Positions 27,633-38,530 of a stretch of 64,000 bases of DNA are shown piece after piece (the stretch's first letter is position 1; the number at the start of each line of letters is the position of its first letter). Source of the stretch: Athripsodes cinereus (taxonomy: Eukaryota; Arthropoda; Insecta; Trichoptera; Leptoceridae); assembly GCA_947579605.1 (NCBI GenBank), contig OX388312.1, positions 7,502,001 to 7,566,000 of the forward strand. Reading direction: 5' to 3'. The translations under genes and the position numbers were made by a program. The notes beneath the pieces were generated by a model, which saw only the letters and a program-made list of their open reading frames with translations, did not search any database and had not been told where the DNA came from.

Positions 27633-27784
27633 TAGTAAGTAAGAGGAATCGGCGTGCATGTATGAGAAACTTCTTTGCATACATGTATCTATGCATGCAA
27701 AGAAGTATGTCAGGATAGAACAACATTCGGTCCGTTCTTTCTGCCTACCCCACCTGGGACACGGAGTGAGGGTATAGTATAGTT
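27633..27784 (+). mobile_element. LINE A fragment (3' end)
   Basis: Encodes SKRNRRACMRN as in the better copies, then a disrupted stretch with an added near-palindrome (cttctttgcat ... atgcaaagaag, about 27671-27706), and finishes with ctgcctaccccacctggga and gagggtatagtata. Confidence 0.65.
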
Positions 27785-28042
27785 TAGAATTCTATATTGA
27801 ATGAAAACAAAAACGCGCGTTTATATTTCATAAAAAAGGGTAGTTTTTCCCGATTTTGCTCGGAAAATAAACATAAAGTTGATAAATTAACACTTCCCGA
27901 TTAGATAATTATTTAAAAGAAAAGAAGTTAAAACTATCAGCACCTTGATTAAAAAAATACAGTTCTATTCGTCTTTGACACAAAATGTATAACTACATTA
28001 AATTCCTGTACAAATTTAATTTTTTGTGAATATAAACAAGAG

Positions 28043-28237
28043 GAGATGACCGAGGGGACAAACTCTAGGGGACGCCCACGCCGAGAGTACCTGGAGGATC
28101 TGTTGGTGGACATGCGCTGCTCATCATATGCAGAATTCAAAAGAACCGCACAAGACAGGGAGGAGTGGAGGAGAAGAATTAAAGAGATAATTGCTCAGCT
28201 GCAAACCAATCCCAGGATTGAAACCAGAGAGAGATAA
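28043..28237 (+). pseudogene. LINE polyprotein C-terminal fragment
   Basis: The frame reads RGRPRREYLEDLLVDMRCSS then EFKRTAQDREEWRRRIKEII, ending shortly afterwards. The arrangement G-R-P-R ... AQDR-x-x-W-R is the usual last segment of RTE/CR1-type polyproteins. No tail recognised. Confidence 0.6.
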
Positions 28238-28619
28238 ACAAGAAATTTACAATATTTTTAGCCATAAGTCTGCCCAAAAGATGAGACTTTGTTTGGAGTG
28301 TATTAATTTTATTCCGTCTCGTCTTATGAAGGTGTCCATTGAGGATATAAATAAACGGTCACAAATATTTACTACACTCTACTTTTGGTAGGTACCTATG
28401 TTCTAATAACTATTACAAACTTTTTACAGACTTAAGCAAAGAACATTTATTGTATTTCGAAGACTCTGCGGGTAATATTTTGAAACAGTCAGACTCCCTC
28501 TTTCATCGCGTAATTATTAAATTAAAGTCTAACAATAATAACAATAATTGATCAGTTAAATTGGTTGTAATAATATTCATTAAACAATAAACGAGTATAT
28601 AATACCTAATATATATCCA

Positions 28620-29014
28620 ATGTGTACTACTGTTTAACTGTCTGGACTGGCTTGTTTGGTCTTCATGGATCAGAATAAGTAGGTACCTTATAACAACATT
28701 ATGCCGGTGGGTCTTGTTCGATGATGAGGCCGTTTATTACATGAAACTGGTTTATCTTGTTGTATGATGTCTTTACTGTTAGACCAGCCAACTTCATGAT
28801 ATCTTTCAGAGGATGTATCGTATGAGGATAATATTAACTGCTTATTTATACTTACTGTATAAGTTTAATAAAGTTTTTTATTAATATTTATTTACCGTCA
28901 ATACCTGTAAAGGGGCACAGCATTGCTCACGTCCTTTGCTATTATGTTTATTTTGAGATGTATATGCTGGGCTTGTTGGCGTATGTTTTTACTGAATAAA
29001 TAAATAAATAAATG
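28620..29014 (+). mobile_element. 3' UTR and (AATA)n tail of a LINE-like element
   Basis: A stretch of ordinary composition (less A+T-rich than its surroundings) ends ggcgtatgtttttactg and a tail of aataaataaataaataaa at 28994-29012. No coding part recognised; judged a retrotransposon 3' end by its tail. Confidence 0.4.
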
Positions 29015-29109
29015 CTGCTCTAAGAAAAAAACTTATATGTGAATTTATGATCCCACACAATTTTTTTTTTTGTCTTTCGATACTCCCCTTAAAAGCAGAT
29101 TGAGAAAAC

Positions 29110-29305
29110 AAGTTATATCTATATTTTAAATATAATCCGTAATTTTTTGTGCATTTTTTTTTGTTGGTAGGAAGTAAAACACTTAACTATTTTTTATTAA
29201 ACACATTTTTTGATTTAAGAGCATACAATTGTCTTGTCTCTTACTAAAACATAGTATTGATTATGTCTTAGTGAAACGAAACAATTGTTTATTCATGAAT
29301 TAAAA
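29110..29305 (-). mobile_element. Second copy of the foldback family, degraded
   Basis: Shares tataatccgtaattttttg, gaagtaaaacacttaacta and a shortened stem (29225-29253 with 29261-29288) with 34294-34614. It lies just upstream of the RT fragment. Confidence 0.5.
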
Positions 29306-29364
29306 AAAACATGTGTATTGAAAATAAGTTAAAAGTTTTATTCTCTACTCAATAGATCAATTAA

Positions 29365-30393
29365 GTGATCTCATATTGGTTAAAGAGCTATTTGTTTCAA
29401 AGGAAACAAAGTGTCAAACTGAAAACTGTCATAAGTGATCCTTTAACATCTGAATTTGGAATTCCACAGGGAACGGTACTGGGACCGATATTATTTATAC
29501 TTTATGTAAACCAAATTTTTGACATCCCATTAGAGTCAACGGTGATATCATTCGCTGATGACACCGCGCTGATTGTTCGAGGTAAAACATGGAATGAGGT
29601 AGAAACTAGGGCCAACATAGAGATGAATAGACTCAAGGATTGGTTTGATGATAATTTATTGTCCCTAAATGCTGAAAAGACTAATTTCTTAAATTTTTCA
29701 ATGAACATTAGAGGTAGGCCCCTTGTTGATATGAGAATCAGAATTCACGATGGATCATGTCAAAGTAAATCCGAGTTCTGTGATAATTCACAATGTAAGA
29801 AGATTGCCAGCAAAGATCAAGTGAAATATCTTGGAATTTTGATTGATCCTTATCTAAAATGGAGGGACCACATTCGGGCAACCGTAGATAGAATAAGGAA
29901 AATTTTCTACATATTTTATAGATTAAGAGATATTCTAAAGCTTGAACAATTGAAGATGGTATACTTTTCCCTGGTCCAGTCAGTATTGCAGTATGGTATT
30001 GTGGCATGGGGTGGTACATACAAAATTAATCTTTATTCATTAGGAGTTAGTCAGAGAAGTATCATAAAGATAATTTTGAAAAAACCCATGGATTATCCAA
30101 CTGTAGAATTATTTAGGGAATTTACTGTTCCCACAATAGAAAATTTATATAGGAGAAAAGCTATAACACAAGTATGTAGAGAATATTTCATTTTAAATGT
30201 TCACCCATCTGAAAATATAAGTGCGTGTCCTAGATTGGGTGGCAGAATCAAGGTTCCCGCACGAAAAACATCGGCTGCACAACACCACTATACATACTTA
30301 GGTGTGGGGTGGTACAATGGTCTGAAAATGGAAGATAAGTTTCAGCAGAATATCAAAACTTTTAAATTTAATCTAAAAAGGGCGTTGAAGTAA
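29365..30393 (+). pseudogene. Non-LTR retrotransposon reverse transcriptase, 5'-truncated (342 codons)
   Basis: The open frame carries RT motif 4-5 GIPQGTVLGPILFILYVN (residues 32-49), the catalytic FADD (63-66), the palm/thumb motif KYLGILIDPYLKW (154-166) and QSVLQYGIVAWG in the thumb. It continues to a C-terminal KTFKFNLKRALK and a stop. The endonuclease and N-terminal fingers are missing: an in-frame stop lies just before position 29365 (codon GTG). This is normal 5' truncation of a LINE by incomplete target-primed reverse transcription. The frame has no internal stop, so the copy is fairly young. Overall look is CR1/Jockey group; the clade was not resolved. Its 3' UTR is described separately. 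Confidence 0.85.
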
Positions 30394-31089
30394 TGTTATG
30401 CTGTTTATGTTATTAAATATTTTCATCTTGTTTTATTTTATTTTATATTATTTTATTTACATTTTATTTATTTTGTTTTAACTTATTTTAATTTATATTC
30501 TGTTTATATAGTTTTCTTTATATACCTATTACTTATTTATTATATTCGATTTATATTATTTTATTTATATATTATTTATTTATTATATTCGATTTATATT
30601 ATTTTATTTATATAGGTATTAATTATTTATTTTATTCGATTTATATTATTTTATTTATATATTATATTCGATTTATATTCTTTTATTTATATATTGATTA
30701 TTTATTATAATCTATTTATATTAATTTATTTATATATTATTTATTTTGTTTTACTTTATTTTGTCTATTTTGGATTTTCTTTTTTTCTTGTTTTTGTATT
30801 TTATATTTTATTTTTTTTTTCACTACCAGTTTTGCTTTATTTGTATATATTTCATCTAATTTGTCTTGTTTTATTTTATTTCTATTTTTTGTTGTTGTTT
30901 TACTTATCATTTGTTATGAGCAAAAGTACGTGTAAGCAATAATGAAACTATCCCTCAAAGCACGAGCTCTGCTCATATTTGAGGGAATGAATTCTTTTGC
31001 TTACTGTATAATTATAAGTAAATGATTGTTGTTGTAAATTGTGTAATTATCAATTAATAAATATATTTGAATTTGAATTGAATTTGAAT
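30394..31089 (+). repeat. 3' UTR of the RT element: AT-rich tandem array, stem-loop and TTTGAA tail
   Basis: Directly after the RT stop comes about 500 bp of ttattta-rich sequence with a tandem core attcgatttatatt (near 30544, 30587, 30634, 30666). A two-tier stem-loop follows (30932-30939 with 30997-31004, and 30952-30959 with 30978-30985), then a short repeat tail of (at)ttgaa units at about 31066-31088. Stem-loop plus short tail is the layout used by LINE RTs to recognise their own RNA. Confidence 0.6.
30932..31004 (+). promoter_or_regulatory. Predicted 3' RNA stem-loop of the LINE
   Basis: Outer arms gtaagcaa / ttgcttac and inner arms ccctcaaa / tttgaggg, separated by internal loops of 12 and 11 bases. 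It lies about 60 bp before the tail, suggesting an RT recognition hairpin (inference from position and pairing). Confidence 0.5.
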
Positions 31090-32094
31090 ATACCCGCAAC
31101 TTTTTTTAAAAAAGCACAGATTTAGTTGTCAAAGAAACAATTGATCATAGAAGAGGATCGTATAGATATCAGTCACCTTATAGACATATAAAAATAAGTT
31201 AGTTTTGGTCATTCCAAATCGTCTTCTTCGGTAAATTTCAAACATTATATTTTCCCGAATTGATACCTTATGTAAATCGCGAATATGATCATATTAATTT
31301 GTTTTCGTATCAATATGAAATATTTTACAAAAAAAAAATTCCAGCACATATGTATACATTAATTCCTTGAAATATATCGTAATATTTTTACTATATGTAC
31401 ATTATGTAATTTTGTTGTATGACGCTCATACTAACATATCTATGATAAAATCAGTACAAAGCATATTCATATATAATTGTTTGACGAATGTGATTTATTA
31501 AAATCAATATTAATAATTTCTCTCGCATCATCTAAAATAGAAGATAAAATATTATAATTATTTATATTAATGTTCAGTAGGTCTGTTGTAGTAATGTTGT
31601 TTGAGTTCGATGCCAAGATTTTTTTTTGTTCCAACACAAACAACACTCAGTGTTCGATGTGAAAATATGATCGTGTTTGTTTTGAAGCCGATTGCGTTGG
31701 CACAGAAATTATATTATTATTATTATTGTTTATTTTTAGATTTATTTTCTAATTTGTGTTTTAAAAATAGACCAAACAACACAACTCGTAACACTGTTTT
31801 TATTATTATGTGCATCCTAAGCGAGTTCAACGTTCTGAAATCATCAATTTGTGCGTTAACCAGGAAATCTAACATTATTGTGCGATCATTATTTTTTGTG
31901 TAACAACTTAACTGTCTTTATGGGTCAGTACCTACTACTATTATGTATTTGTGAAATAATTTTTGCGTGATTCATGTGTATTTACTCAATTTATTATAAT
32001 TTTAATTTATGATGCGAGAAAAATATTTACTTTACATTTTGGATAAGTAAGCTGGTTTTGCGGGGTAGGTACCTATTTGTCATTAACTAGATAT
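31090..32094. other. Non-coding stretch
   Basis: Follows the LINE tail; a 100-codon frame at 31601-31903 has no recognisable motif. Nothing else seen. Confidence 0.55.
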
Positions 32095-32400
32095 CAACAT
32101 CATAATCATCACCCTCAACGCTCCAATCGGGAGCACAGGGCAGAAACCAGCCTTCTCCATTCAGAGCGACTCTGTGCCAGTTGTGTCATCTCTTCCCGGC
32201 GCTCTGATATCGTTGTCATAGGAACGGTGTGTTGTGAAAGAGGTACGCACGGGCCGACGAAACCCTTGTAGACGCAAGAACAGTGCTCTTTTTGTCCAAC
32301 TATCATCGGGCATTCTCAGAACATGACCCAGCCAGGACCATCGTCTCTCCTGTATCACGGAGATTAAAAATCTCTGCTGGGTGCGTCGGCGTCATATATT
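32095..32400 (-). pseudogene. LINE polyprotein C-terminal fragment (family G)
   Basis: On the minus strand: ERRWSWLGHVLRMPDDSWTKRA, then a broken stretch, then SEWRRLVSALCSRLER. This is the common LINE C-terminus W-x-G-H-V-L-R-M ... W-R-x-L-V. Related copies at 18858-19010, 24226-24420 and about 48145-48270 all lie in the same orientation. Confidence 0.65.
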
Positions 32401-32791
32401 TTTTGAAAAAGAGCAATACCATCTCTCACTTAATATCGTTACTACGAAAGCAATATCTGAATTTATGTTAACAAAACTTTTGAATCCGGTTCGAGTCTTG
32501 TTTCCTTCGGTTATCGCACATGTGAATTTTTGTCCATCATCAGCATCATTACTAAAACAAAGAATTAACCCTGAAAAAATGGACAAGTTTAGGATTGAAC
32601 ATAGAGTTTATGAGCTGCAATACTAAACCAACGCAACCTTATAAAAACATTAGAAAAATAATGATTATATTATGTTAACTATTCTCAAATGTCTGCAGAT
32701 ATTTTAAATGCAGGTAATGCAAGGTGAACGTTTTATCTATCTATAACATCATAGTTCCAAATTCCATGACTAACTAAAAGTAATAAACAAG

Positions 32792-32954
32792 CAAGACATT
32801 ATATGTAGGCGACATACCTCATTACTGAGTTGAAGATATTTACTATCTTAAAATATGTTACTTGTGATGTTTTTTGAATAGGTCTGTCTTTTTACAGGGC
32901 ACCGAAAACTTACAGGAAAGAGTGAAAACCTTTTCTTTACCAGAGACTCACTGT
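32792..32954 (-). mobile_element. SINE family S, head half only
   Basis: acctcattactgagttgaag, tttttacagggcaccgaaaac, gaaagagtgaaaaccttttc and accagagactcac. The tail half is missing, which is not ordinary 5' truncation. Confidence 0.5.
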
Positions 32955-33341
32955 AGCGTAATATTTTACTATGTAATCATTATGTGATGAGTATATTTTT
33001 TGTGTCGCAACATTTTGACAGATAATAGTAACACATTTTTCTAACAAGTGTCTAATATAAATATTTATATTGTAGACAAAGTGTCATCTTGTGAAGTGTG
33101 TTATTTAATGCATTTCACCATTATATTATTATATTGAGCTCTCTAGCGACTAAAGTGACAATAATGATGAAGTGTCGATGTATTTAGAATTGTGAAACAT
33201 TTATATCATTGTAGCTAGATGGAAGTTGTTATTTTTGTTCAGGGTTTTTCAGATCTTTTTTTTTAATTGTCAAACTATGTATGCCTGCAAAAAAACTGCA
33301 CTTTTTGAAAATATAATTTGTCTTGTCAATTAACATTCGAA

Positions 33342-33470
33342 GCATTCAAAATATAATAAACATACCTCATCGCCGAACTAATGACATTAATTTATCATTC
33401 ATGGTGTTTTTTAAAAAAAACTCATTTCTTCCAGGACACTCGAAAACTTATTGAAAAGAATTGGAAAGTT
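33342..33470 (-). mobile_element. SINE family S, head-side fragment
   Basis: acctcatcgccgaactaatg, ttccaggacactcgaaaac and gaaaagaattggaaag in family order. Confidence 0.5.
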
Positions 33471-34197
33471 ATTGGACTGTCGATGTGATTTTTAAAATAC
33501 CTTTTTGACTACATTCTCACCAACAAAACCTGTGACGAGTTCACTGTATAGAATTATAAATCCAAAAACTTATAATGGAGTGAATCATCTATTAACCAAT
33601 TTTATCGATTCCTTAGTAAAACACGTGCTAATGATCGATTAAATAAAATACCTACCACAGAAGTTTGGCTCGCATAGTTAGTGCAATGTACCTTTGTAAC
33701 AGTATATACGTATTACTACTCGATTATTTCATATTTATCTCGAATCATTGATTTTTATATCGCTTTTAACACTGTATCGATTGCTGCTATGTCTTTTCAA
33801 TCGAGAAGATTCGATTATTCGCTTTATAAAACACTAGTTCGACCATTATTAGATGTTTTTATACTGTACTACTGCTGTATTTTTACTATGTAATGCGGTG
33901 TTAGAACGATGTTATACTTGACTTATTTTTAAACTATCCCGCAGTGGAATTATTTTTGTATCTTTCTATTTATTGCTTCAGTATCGGGCGTGAGACACAA
34001 ACACTCTATACAGAACACAGAAACTGCATTGAATCAATAGAATTGATTTGAAATAGCTCAATTTTTTCTGAGACAACAATTATCGACATTAATAGTGTAC
34101 ACTATGTTTTCTTTGCCTTAAATTGCTTATATACGTAAATAATTCGATTGAATATTTTGATATTTTTATGAAGATTTATTTAACATCACGACTTAAA

Positions 34198-34240
34198 CTG
34201 CATCACGGCATATCCCACAATTGGGGAAGGCAGCAGAAAA
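34198..34240 (-). mobile_element. SINE family S, tail stub
   Basis: ctgcatcacggcatatccca then ttggggaaggcagcaga: the last 40 bp only. It lies just left of the retroposed foldback element. Confidence 0.5.
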
Positions 34241-34293
34241 TGCAAAAGTTCTAGGTAAAAAATTCGACAAGAAATAGAAACAGGAAGCCTGGT

Positions 34294-34614
34294 ATTTTTT
34301 TTTTATTTTTTATATTTTTAATATAATCCTTAACTTTTTGCGTATTTTCCATTATGGTATGAAGTAAACACTTAACTTTTTTATAAATACACACTATATT
34401 TTATAAATGAGTAGACAATTGTTTCGTCTTTTACCAAGACATTATCAATACTAATTTTGGTAAGAATACAAATTGATTACGAAGGTACAATAAATTATGC
34501 AGTTAACAAATTTTAAGTGGGTTTTGTATTCTTTCCAAAATTAGTATTGATAATGTCTTGGTAAAAGAAGAAACAATATTGTCTACTCATTTATAAAATA
34601 TAGTGTGTATTTAT
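34294..34614 (-). mobile_element. Retroposed foldback element with 12-bp TSD
   Basis: Flanked by identical 12-mers aggaagcctggt at 34282-34293 and 34615-34626. The left edge is a T run, i.e. a poly(A) tail on the minus strand. Long arms 34382-34472 and 34522-34615 pair with only a 2-base indel and a few mismatches around a 49-base spacer. Long target duplication plus poly(A) points to LINE-machinery retroposition of a hairpin RNA. A related, shorter copy is at 29110-29305. Confidence 0.7.
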
Positions 34615-34840
34615 AGGAAGCCTGGTGTTGAGAGTGTACCTATTGTATTAGCTTTTGTCTCAAGTAAATAGGTACATTATTATAAATATCCATTATTATT
34701 CTAGTGGGGCAGCAACACCAACGCATTGTTAATTGTTACATAAATAATTGTGGTATTATTTATATAAATGTGAAGTAAATATTTTATGAATAAAGAAAAT
34801 TATTGTTATTATTATGAATTCTTAATATTGAGAGGTACTC

Positions 34841-35158
34841 TACTATACTATTCCCTCAAGCCGTAGTCAAAGTGGAGTAGGCAGAGAAGACGGAACGCCA
34901 CATTGCTCTATCCCTACACATTTCTTTCTCTCCTTCCACATTCATACAATTTCTCATACACACATGCCAATATTTTTTACTCAACATAGGTCATCCTCGA
35001 GAATTTGATTTACGTAATCACCCTACGTTGTTTTCAGGTGTTTGCGCTTTCTCACACCCCCTCTTTCAGAAAGATACATCATTTTCGTCGTCCTTTCATC
35101 ATTCAGTCGCTCCACGTACCCAAACACTAATATCTTTAGCTTAACACTTAGAAAAACT
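34841..35158 (-). mobile_element. LINE A fragment, opposite orientation
   Basis: Reverse complement of the 3' end seen at 16.5 kb: on the plus strand it begins actatactattccctcaagc and gtaggcagagaagacggaacg, followed by degraded coding sequence for the Arg/Cys block and the GHVERM region. It directly abuts the 94-bp tandem array that starts at 35168. Confidence 0.65.
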
Positions 35159-35167
35159 GGTATGAAT

Positions 35168-35630
35168 GTAAATAAAATTCATTAAAACAGTAGTAGCATT
35201 CATTATCTCAAATACACCTGCAAAATCATTCATGGAGTCAATTCTCAAAATATCATTATTCGTAAATAAAATTCATTAAAACAGTAGTAGCATTCATTAT
35301 CTCAAATACACCTGCAAAATCATTCATGGAGTCAATTCTCAAAATATCATTATTCGTAAATAAAATTCATTAAAACAGTAGTAGCATTCATTATCTCAAA
35401 TACACCTGCAAAATCATTCATGGAGTCAATTCTCAAAATATCATTATTCGTTAATAAAATTCATTAAAACAGTAGTAGCATTCATTATCTCAAATACACC
35501 TGCAAAATCATTCATGGAGTCAATTCTCAAAATATCATTATTCGTAAATAAAATTCATTAAAACAGTAGTAGCATTCATTATCTCAAATACACCTGCAAA
35601 ATCATTCATGAAGTCAATCCACAAAATCAC
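35168..35630. repeat. 94-bp minisatellite, about 4.9 units
   Basis: Units start at 35168, 35262, 35356, 35450 and 35544, exactly 94 bp apart and almost identical (one base change, gtaaat to gttaat, at the fourth; several changes at the end of the fifth). Core words attcattaaaacagtagtag and caaaatcattcatggagtca. Very recent amplification. Confidence 0.95.
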
Positions 35631-36230
35631 GTAACAATTCGAGTACGCATAGGTAGTTTAAAAGTATTTGTCAAGTGTACTAGTTGCTAACAATGATGGA
35701 GACAATTTTGAATTAATATTTTATTGTTTAGTTTCCATCCGGTTTATAAGGCACCTCATAATAATTATGTATAATGTGATAAAAAAACATAATATGTACC
35801 TATATCAAAAATCTACGTGCACTTCAGCGCGGTTGCAAATAAAAGTGAATGTGTATAATAGGGATGTTACACGTATCCGATTTTTAAAGGTATCCGGCTT
35901 AGTTAGACTATTCGGTCAGTAACAATGAAGCTCAGTTGGATACTGGATAGTTATTGAAATTATAAAAATGATAATGAATTCAATGGCATCATTGAAACAA
36001 TACTTATATGTTTTTATTTCCTACAGAAAAAAATCACTTTAATTCAAATAAATTCATACATTCCATGACGCCGTTTTCTTTACGGAATAAGCAGAATGAA
36101 TCGAGCGCCACTTACACCTATCCGTGTGTACATTTTTTACATTCTTAACTTTTATACTGCAGTTCCTCATGGACGCTCTTTTACTTATTTATTTCAGTAG
36201 ACTAATCCTGCGTTTGTTTAAACATAAAAA

Positions 36231-36290
36231 ATCGACCGTCCTTTCCGTGCCATCAAAAATACATTAGACATTCGAGATGACCAATTGTAC
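36231..36290 (-). mobile_element. SINE family S, middle fragment
   Basis: gaccgtcctttccgtgccat and attagacattcgagatgacc. It lies inside the hAT-like element 35859-36479. Confidence 0.4.
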
Positions 36291-36352
36291 ACTTAACACC
36301 AACTGCAAGTCACAATAATAATAACCCAAGAAATATTAAGATATATTAAGAT

Positions 36353-36420
36353 ATTATTGGATAACATTAAAGTGTCGTTTACGTGCCAAAGCACCTCAAG
36401 GACACTGTACAATTCAAATA
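36353..36420 (+). repeat. Module B copy (shared by hAT-like elements)
   Basis: aagtgtcgtttacgtgcca, aagcacctcaaggacactgt. The same module is at 15138-15215 (plus) and 20625-20695 (minus). Confidence 0.65.
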
Positions 36421-36934
36421 TGACTTGAATCTCACCGGATAACTGTTATCCGGATGAACCATAATCCGTTTCATCTCTAGAAAACCTTATTAGTATTGAC
36501 TATATAGGTATTAACTATTTATTATAACTATACTCTTAGCACGTGTTTTAGTGTATGAATATTAATGCCCATTTTTTCATCGTGTTGTTATGTTTTTTGT
36601 TTATAGGTACCATTTTTTATACACATCACATAAGAACATATATACTTATTATATATTCTATCGCGATTATCTCGATTATAATTAAGTGCTACGTAAGTCA
36701 TGAATCATTATTATATCATGTTATGTGTGTTTATAAAATAAAATAGCAATAATGATGAATACAGGTTTTGAGATGCCCCGGTTACCTCCTTTACATGTGA
36801 AAACATAGTCCTGCAAGACATATATGTACTCAAATAGGTTGGTTGTACGCACATAATCCATCTGTGATTTTTTTTGTGTATTAGGTTATCTATTTTTATC
36901 AATTCATAGTACCTACTTATAATATAATATCCGG

Positions 36935-37185
36935 AAGATTTTATAGCGCCGTTTTGTGAACAGATCTACCTCAAGGGCGCATAGGATGTTTAATAGTTTT
37001 CCGTTGCAAAATATAAGTAGCGATGTTATTTATATTCAGATCAATTTATAAGATTTCTTGAAAAGATGTCTTTTGACTTGGGTCTTAAACTGGGTCAAAG
37101 TCTGTGCGTCCCTGATGTCTTTGGGAAGTATATTCCAGGCAGTAAGACCCGCAGACCCGCAATCCAGGTACGCTGGCTTACTGTA
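36935..37185 (-). mobile_element. CR1-like LINE 3' end fragment
   Basis: On the minus strand the frame reads LTAWNILPKDIRDAQTLTQF then KTQVKRHLFKKSYKLI and a stop, the classic CR1-type C-terminus (W-N-x-L-P ... F-K-x-x-x-K-x-H-L-F). The UTR ends near caaaacggcgctataaa. A plus-strand open stretch over this interval is a shadow. Confidence 0.75.
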
Positions 37186-37510
37186 CTTAGAAAATTATTT
37201 TTGATAAATGTTTTACGTATTTTTTTATGGATATCCTTTCAAAAATTATTGATTAATCTTTCTTTGACGAATAAACGAAATGAATTGGTTTGTATTACAA
37301 TTCATTCTGTTAGAAATTTTTATGATTCCACAGAAATTGCAACAAATATTGCTCTAGCTCCATCAAAATACCTCTTTTTAGGAAGAAGTTAGAGTGACTG
37401 AGATGATGTGAAACATCTTAAAAAAATCCGTACTTTGGTTTGAAGCGTTGGGTTTTGATGATGTTTCCGGATAATTTGGATTTTATACCCTCCCAAAAAC
37501 GCTATGTTAA

Positions 37511-37592
37511 AAAGTCTATCTATCTTATCTTTACCCTCAAATTATGACCCAGGAGGGTAGGCAGAAAGATAGGAACGTTATATTGATCTTAA
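37511..37592 (-). mobile_element. LINE A fragment (last ~80 bp)
   Basis: Short reverse-strand copy of the 3' terminus: tctatctatctta at the edge, then accctc...aggagggtaggcagaaagata. Degraded. Confidence 0.5.
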
Positions 37593-37922
37593 ATTTCATA
37601 ATGTTCGTTTTCCCAATTAACTTTAGTTTCGAATTGCTTCTTTATATAACCACAAACCACATTGTATCCTTAATTTAGAAACATTTCTATTTATAAACTT
37701 CGGCATACATTTTTGATATAAAATTTATATTCTTCCTTCGTTAATTATTATTAATATAGAATATACAAAAAATATATAAAAACAAAAACAAAAAAACCCC
37801 GCCAACACGACTTGAAAACAATAACACTAAGCAATAAAATAAAGTATACTTGATGCATACATAAAAAAGTTCACACATGGTCTTAATAGAACAAAATTTA
37901 TAATTTATACTTTTTAGAACTA

Positions 37923-38338
37923 ACAGCCGTATTCAGAATAAAAATTATGACAAACCTTATTTTATATTTTTTAGGTACATCGGAAAGAGTAAGTATGTAG
38001 TTATTCGTTTTGTGTCGCATAGAAATACAACAAGAGTGAATACACCATAGACAAAATAACACAATTTAGCAAGCAAAGAAATTTCGTTGAAACTGATTGA
38101 TATTTTAGCCATCAAATAATATTATATATTTTCAAAAGGAACTCAATTTTTGTGTCCTCCCATAATCTCAACTCTATTAATTTTATTTTCTTAATATTCC
38201 GACTTAAAAAAACATACAAATTCTTTCACACAGAATTTTCTTACAGTTTGACAGCTCAATACTAATCCTTAAACACAATAAATCTATGAGCAAAACTTAA
38301 AACAAACAAGTTATTGCACGTGCTTTGAATACGGCTGT
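37923..38338. mobile_element. MITE with ACAGCCGTATTCA ends
   Basis: acagccgtattca at 37923-37935 and its reverse complement tgaatacggctgt at 38326-38338: 13 bp exact. The interior is A+T-rich and non-coding. Superfamily unknown; lies 190 bp left of the DUF7869 transposon. Confidence 0.55.
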
Positions 38339-38530
38339 AGATGTCTGAATAGATATAAACATTATATTAGTAGATATACCCTAATTGGTTTAAAAATCAT
38401 CTTCATTATACACACAAAGTATTTTTGTAAGAGCTTAGTTATATACTATCAAATATATATTACAACCCGGTTCACCTTGAACAACTGACAAACTTAAGGC
38501 AGAACTCACAAACCGGTCTGGAGAAATAAT

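Larger units (their letters stand above)
35859..36479. mobile_element. hAT-like MITE, 621 bp, with nested fragments
   Basis: Starts tagggatgttacacgtatcc and ends ataatccgtttcatctcta, an imperfect inverted pair; ccggat words recur near both ends. Contains a SINE S fragment (36231-36290) and module B (36353-36420). Target duplication not evident. Confidence 0.5.

Noticed and set aside
31601..31903. 100-codon plus-strand frame
   Set aside because: No motif or conserved domain recognised; contains a Tyr run from (tat)n sequence.
32485..32510. tRNA-like B-box word ggttcgagtc
   Set aside because: No paired acceptor stem or A box at the right distance; isolated match.
35168..35630. Regularly spaced repeats resembling a CRISPR array
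   Set aside because: The whole 94-bp unit repeats, with no variable spacers, and the DNA is eukaryotic.
37066..37392. 108-codon plus-strand frame
   Set aside because: Its first part lies antisense to the CR1-like LINE C-terminus, which reads correctly on the minus strand; the rest is compositional.
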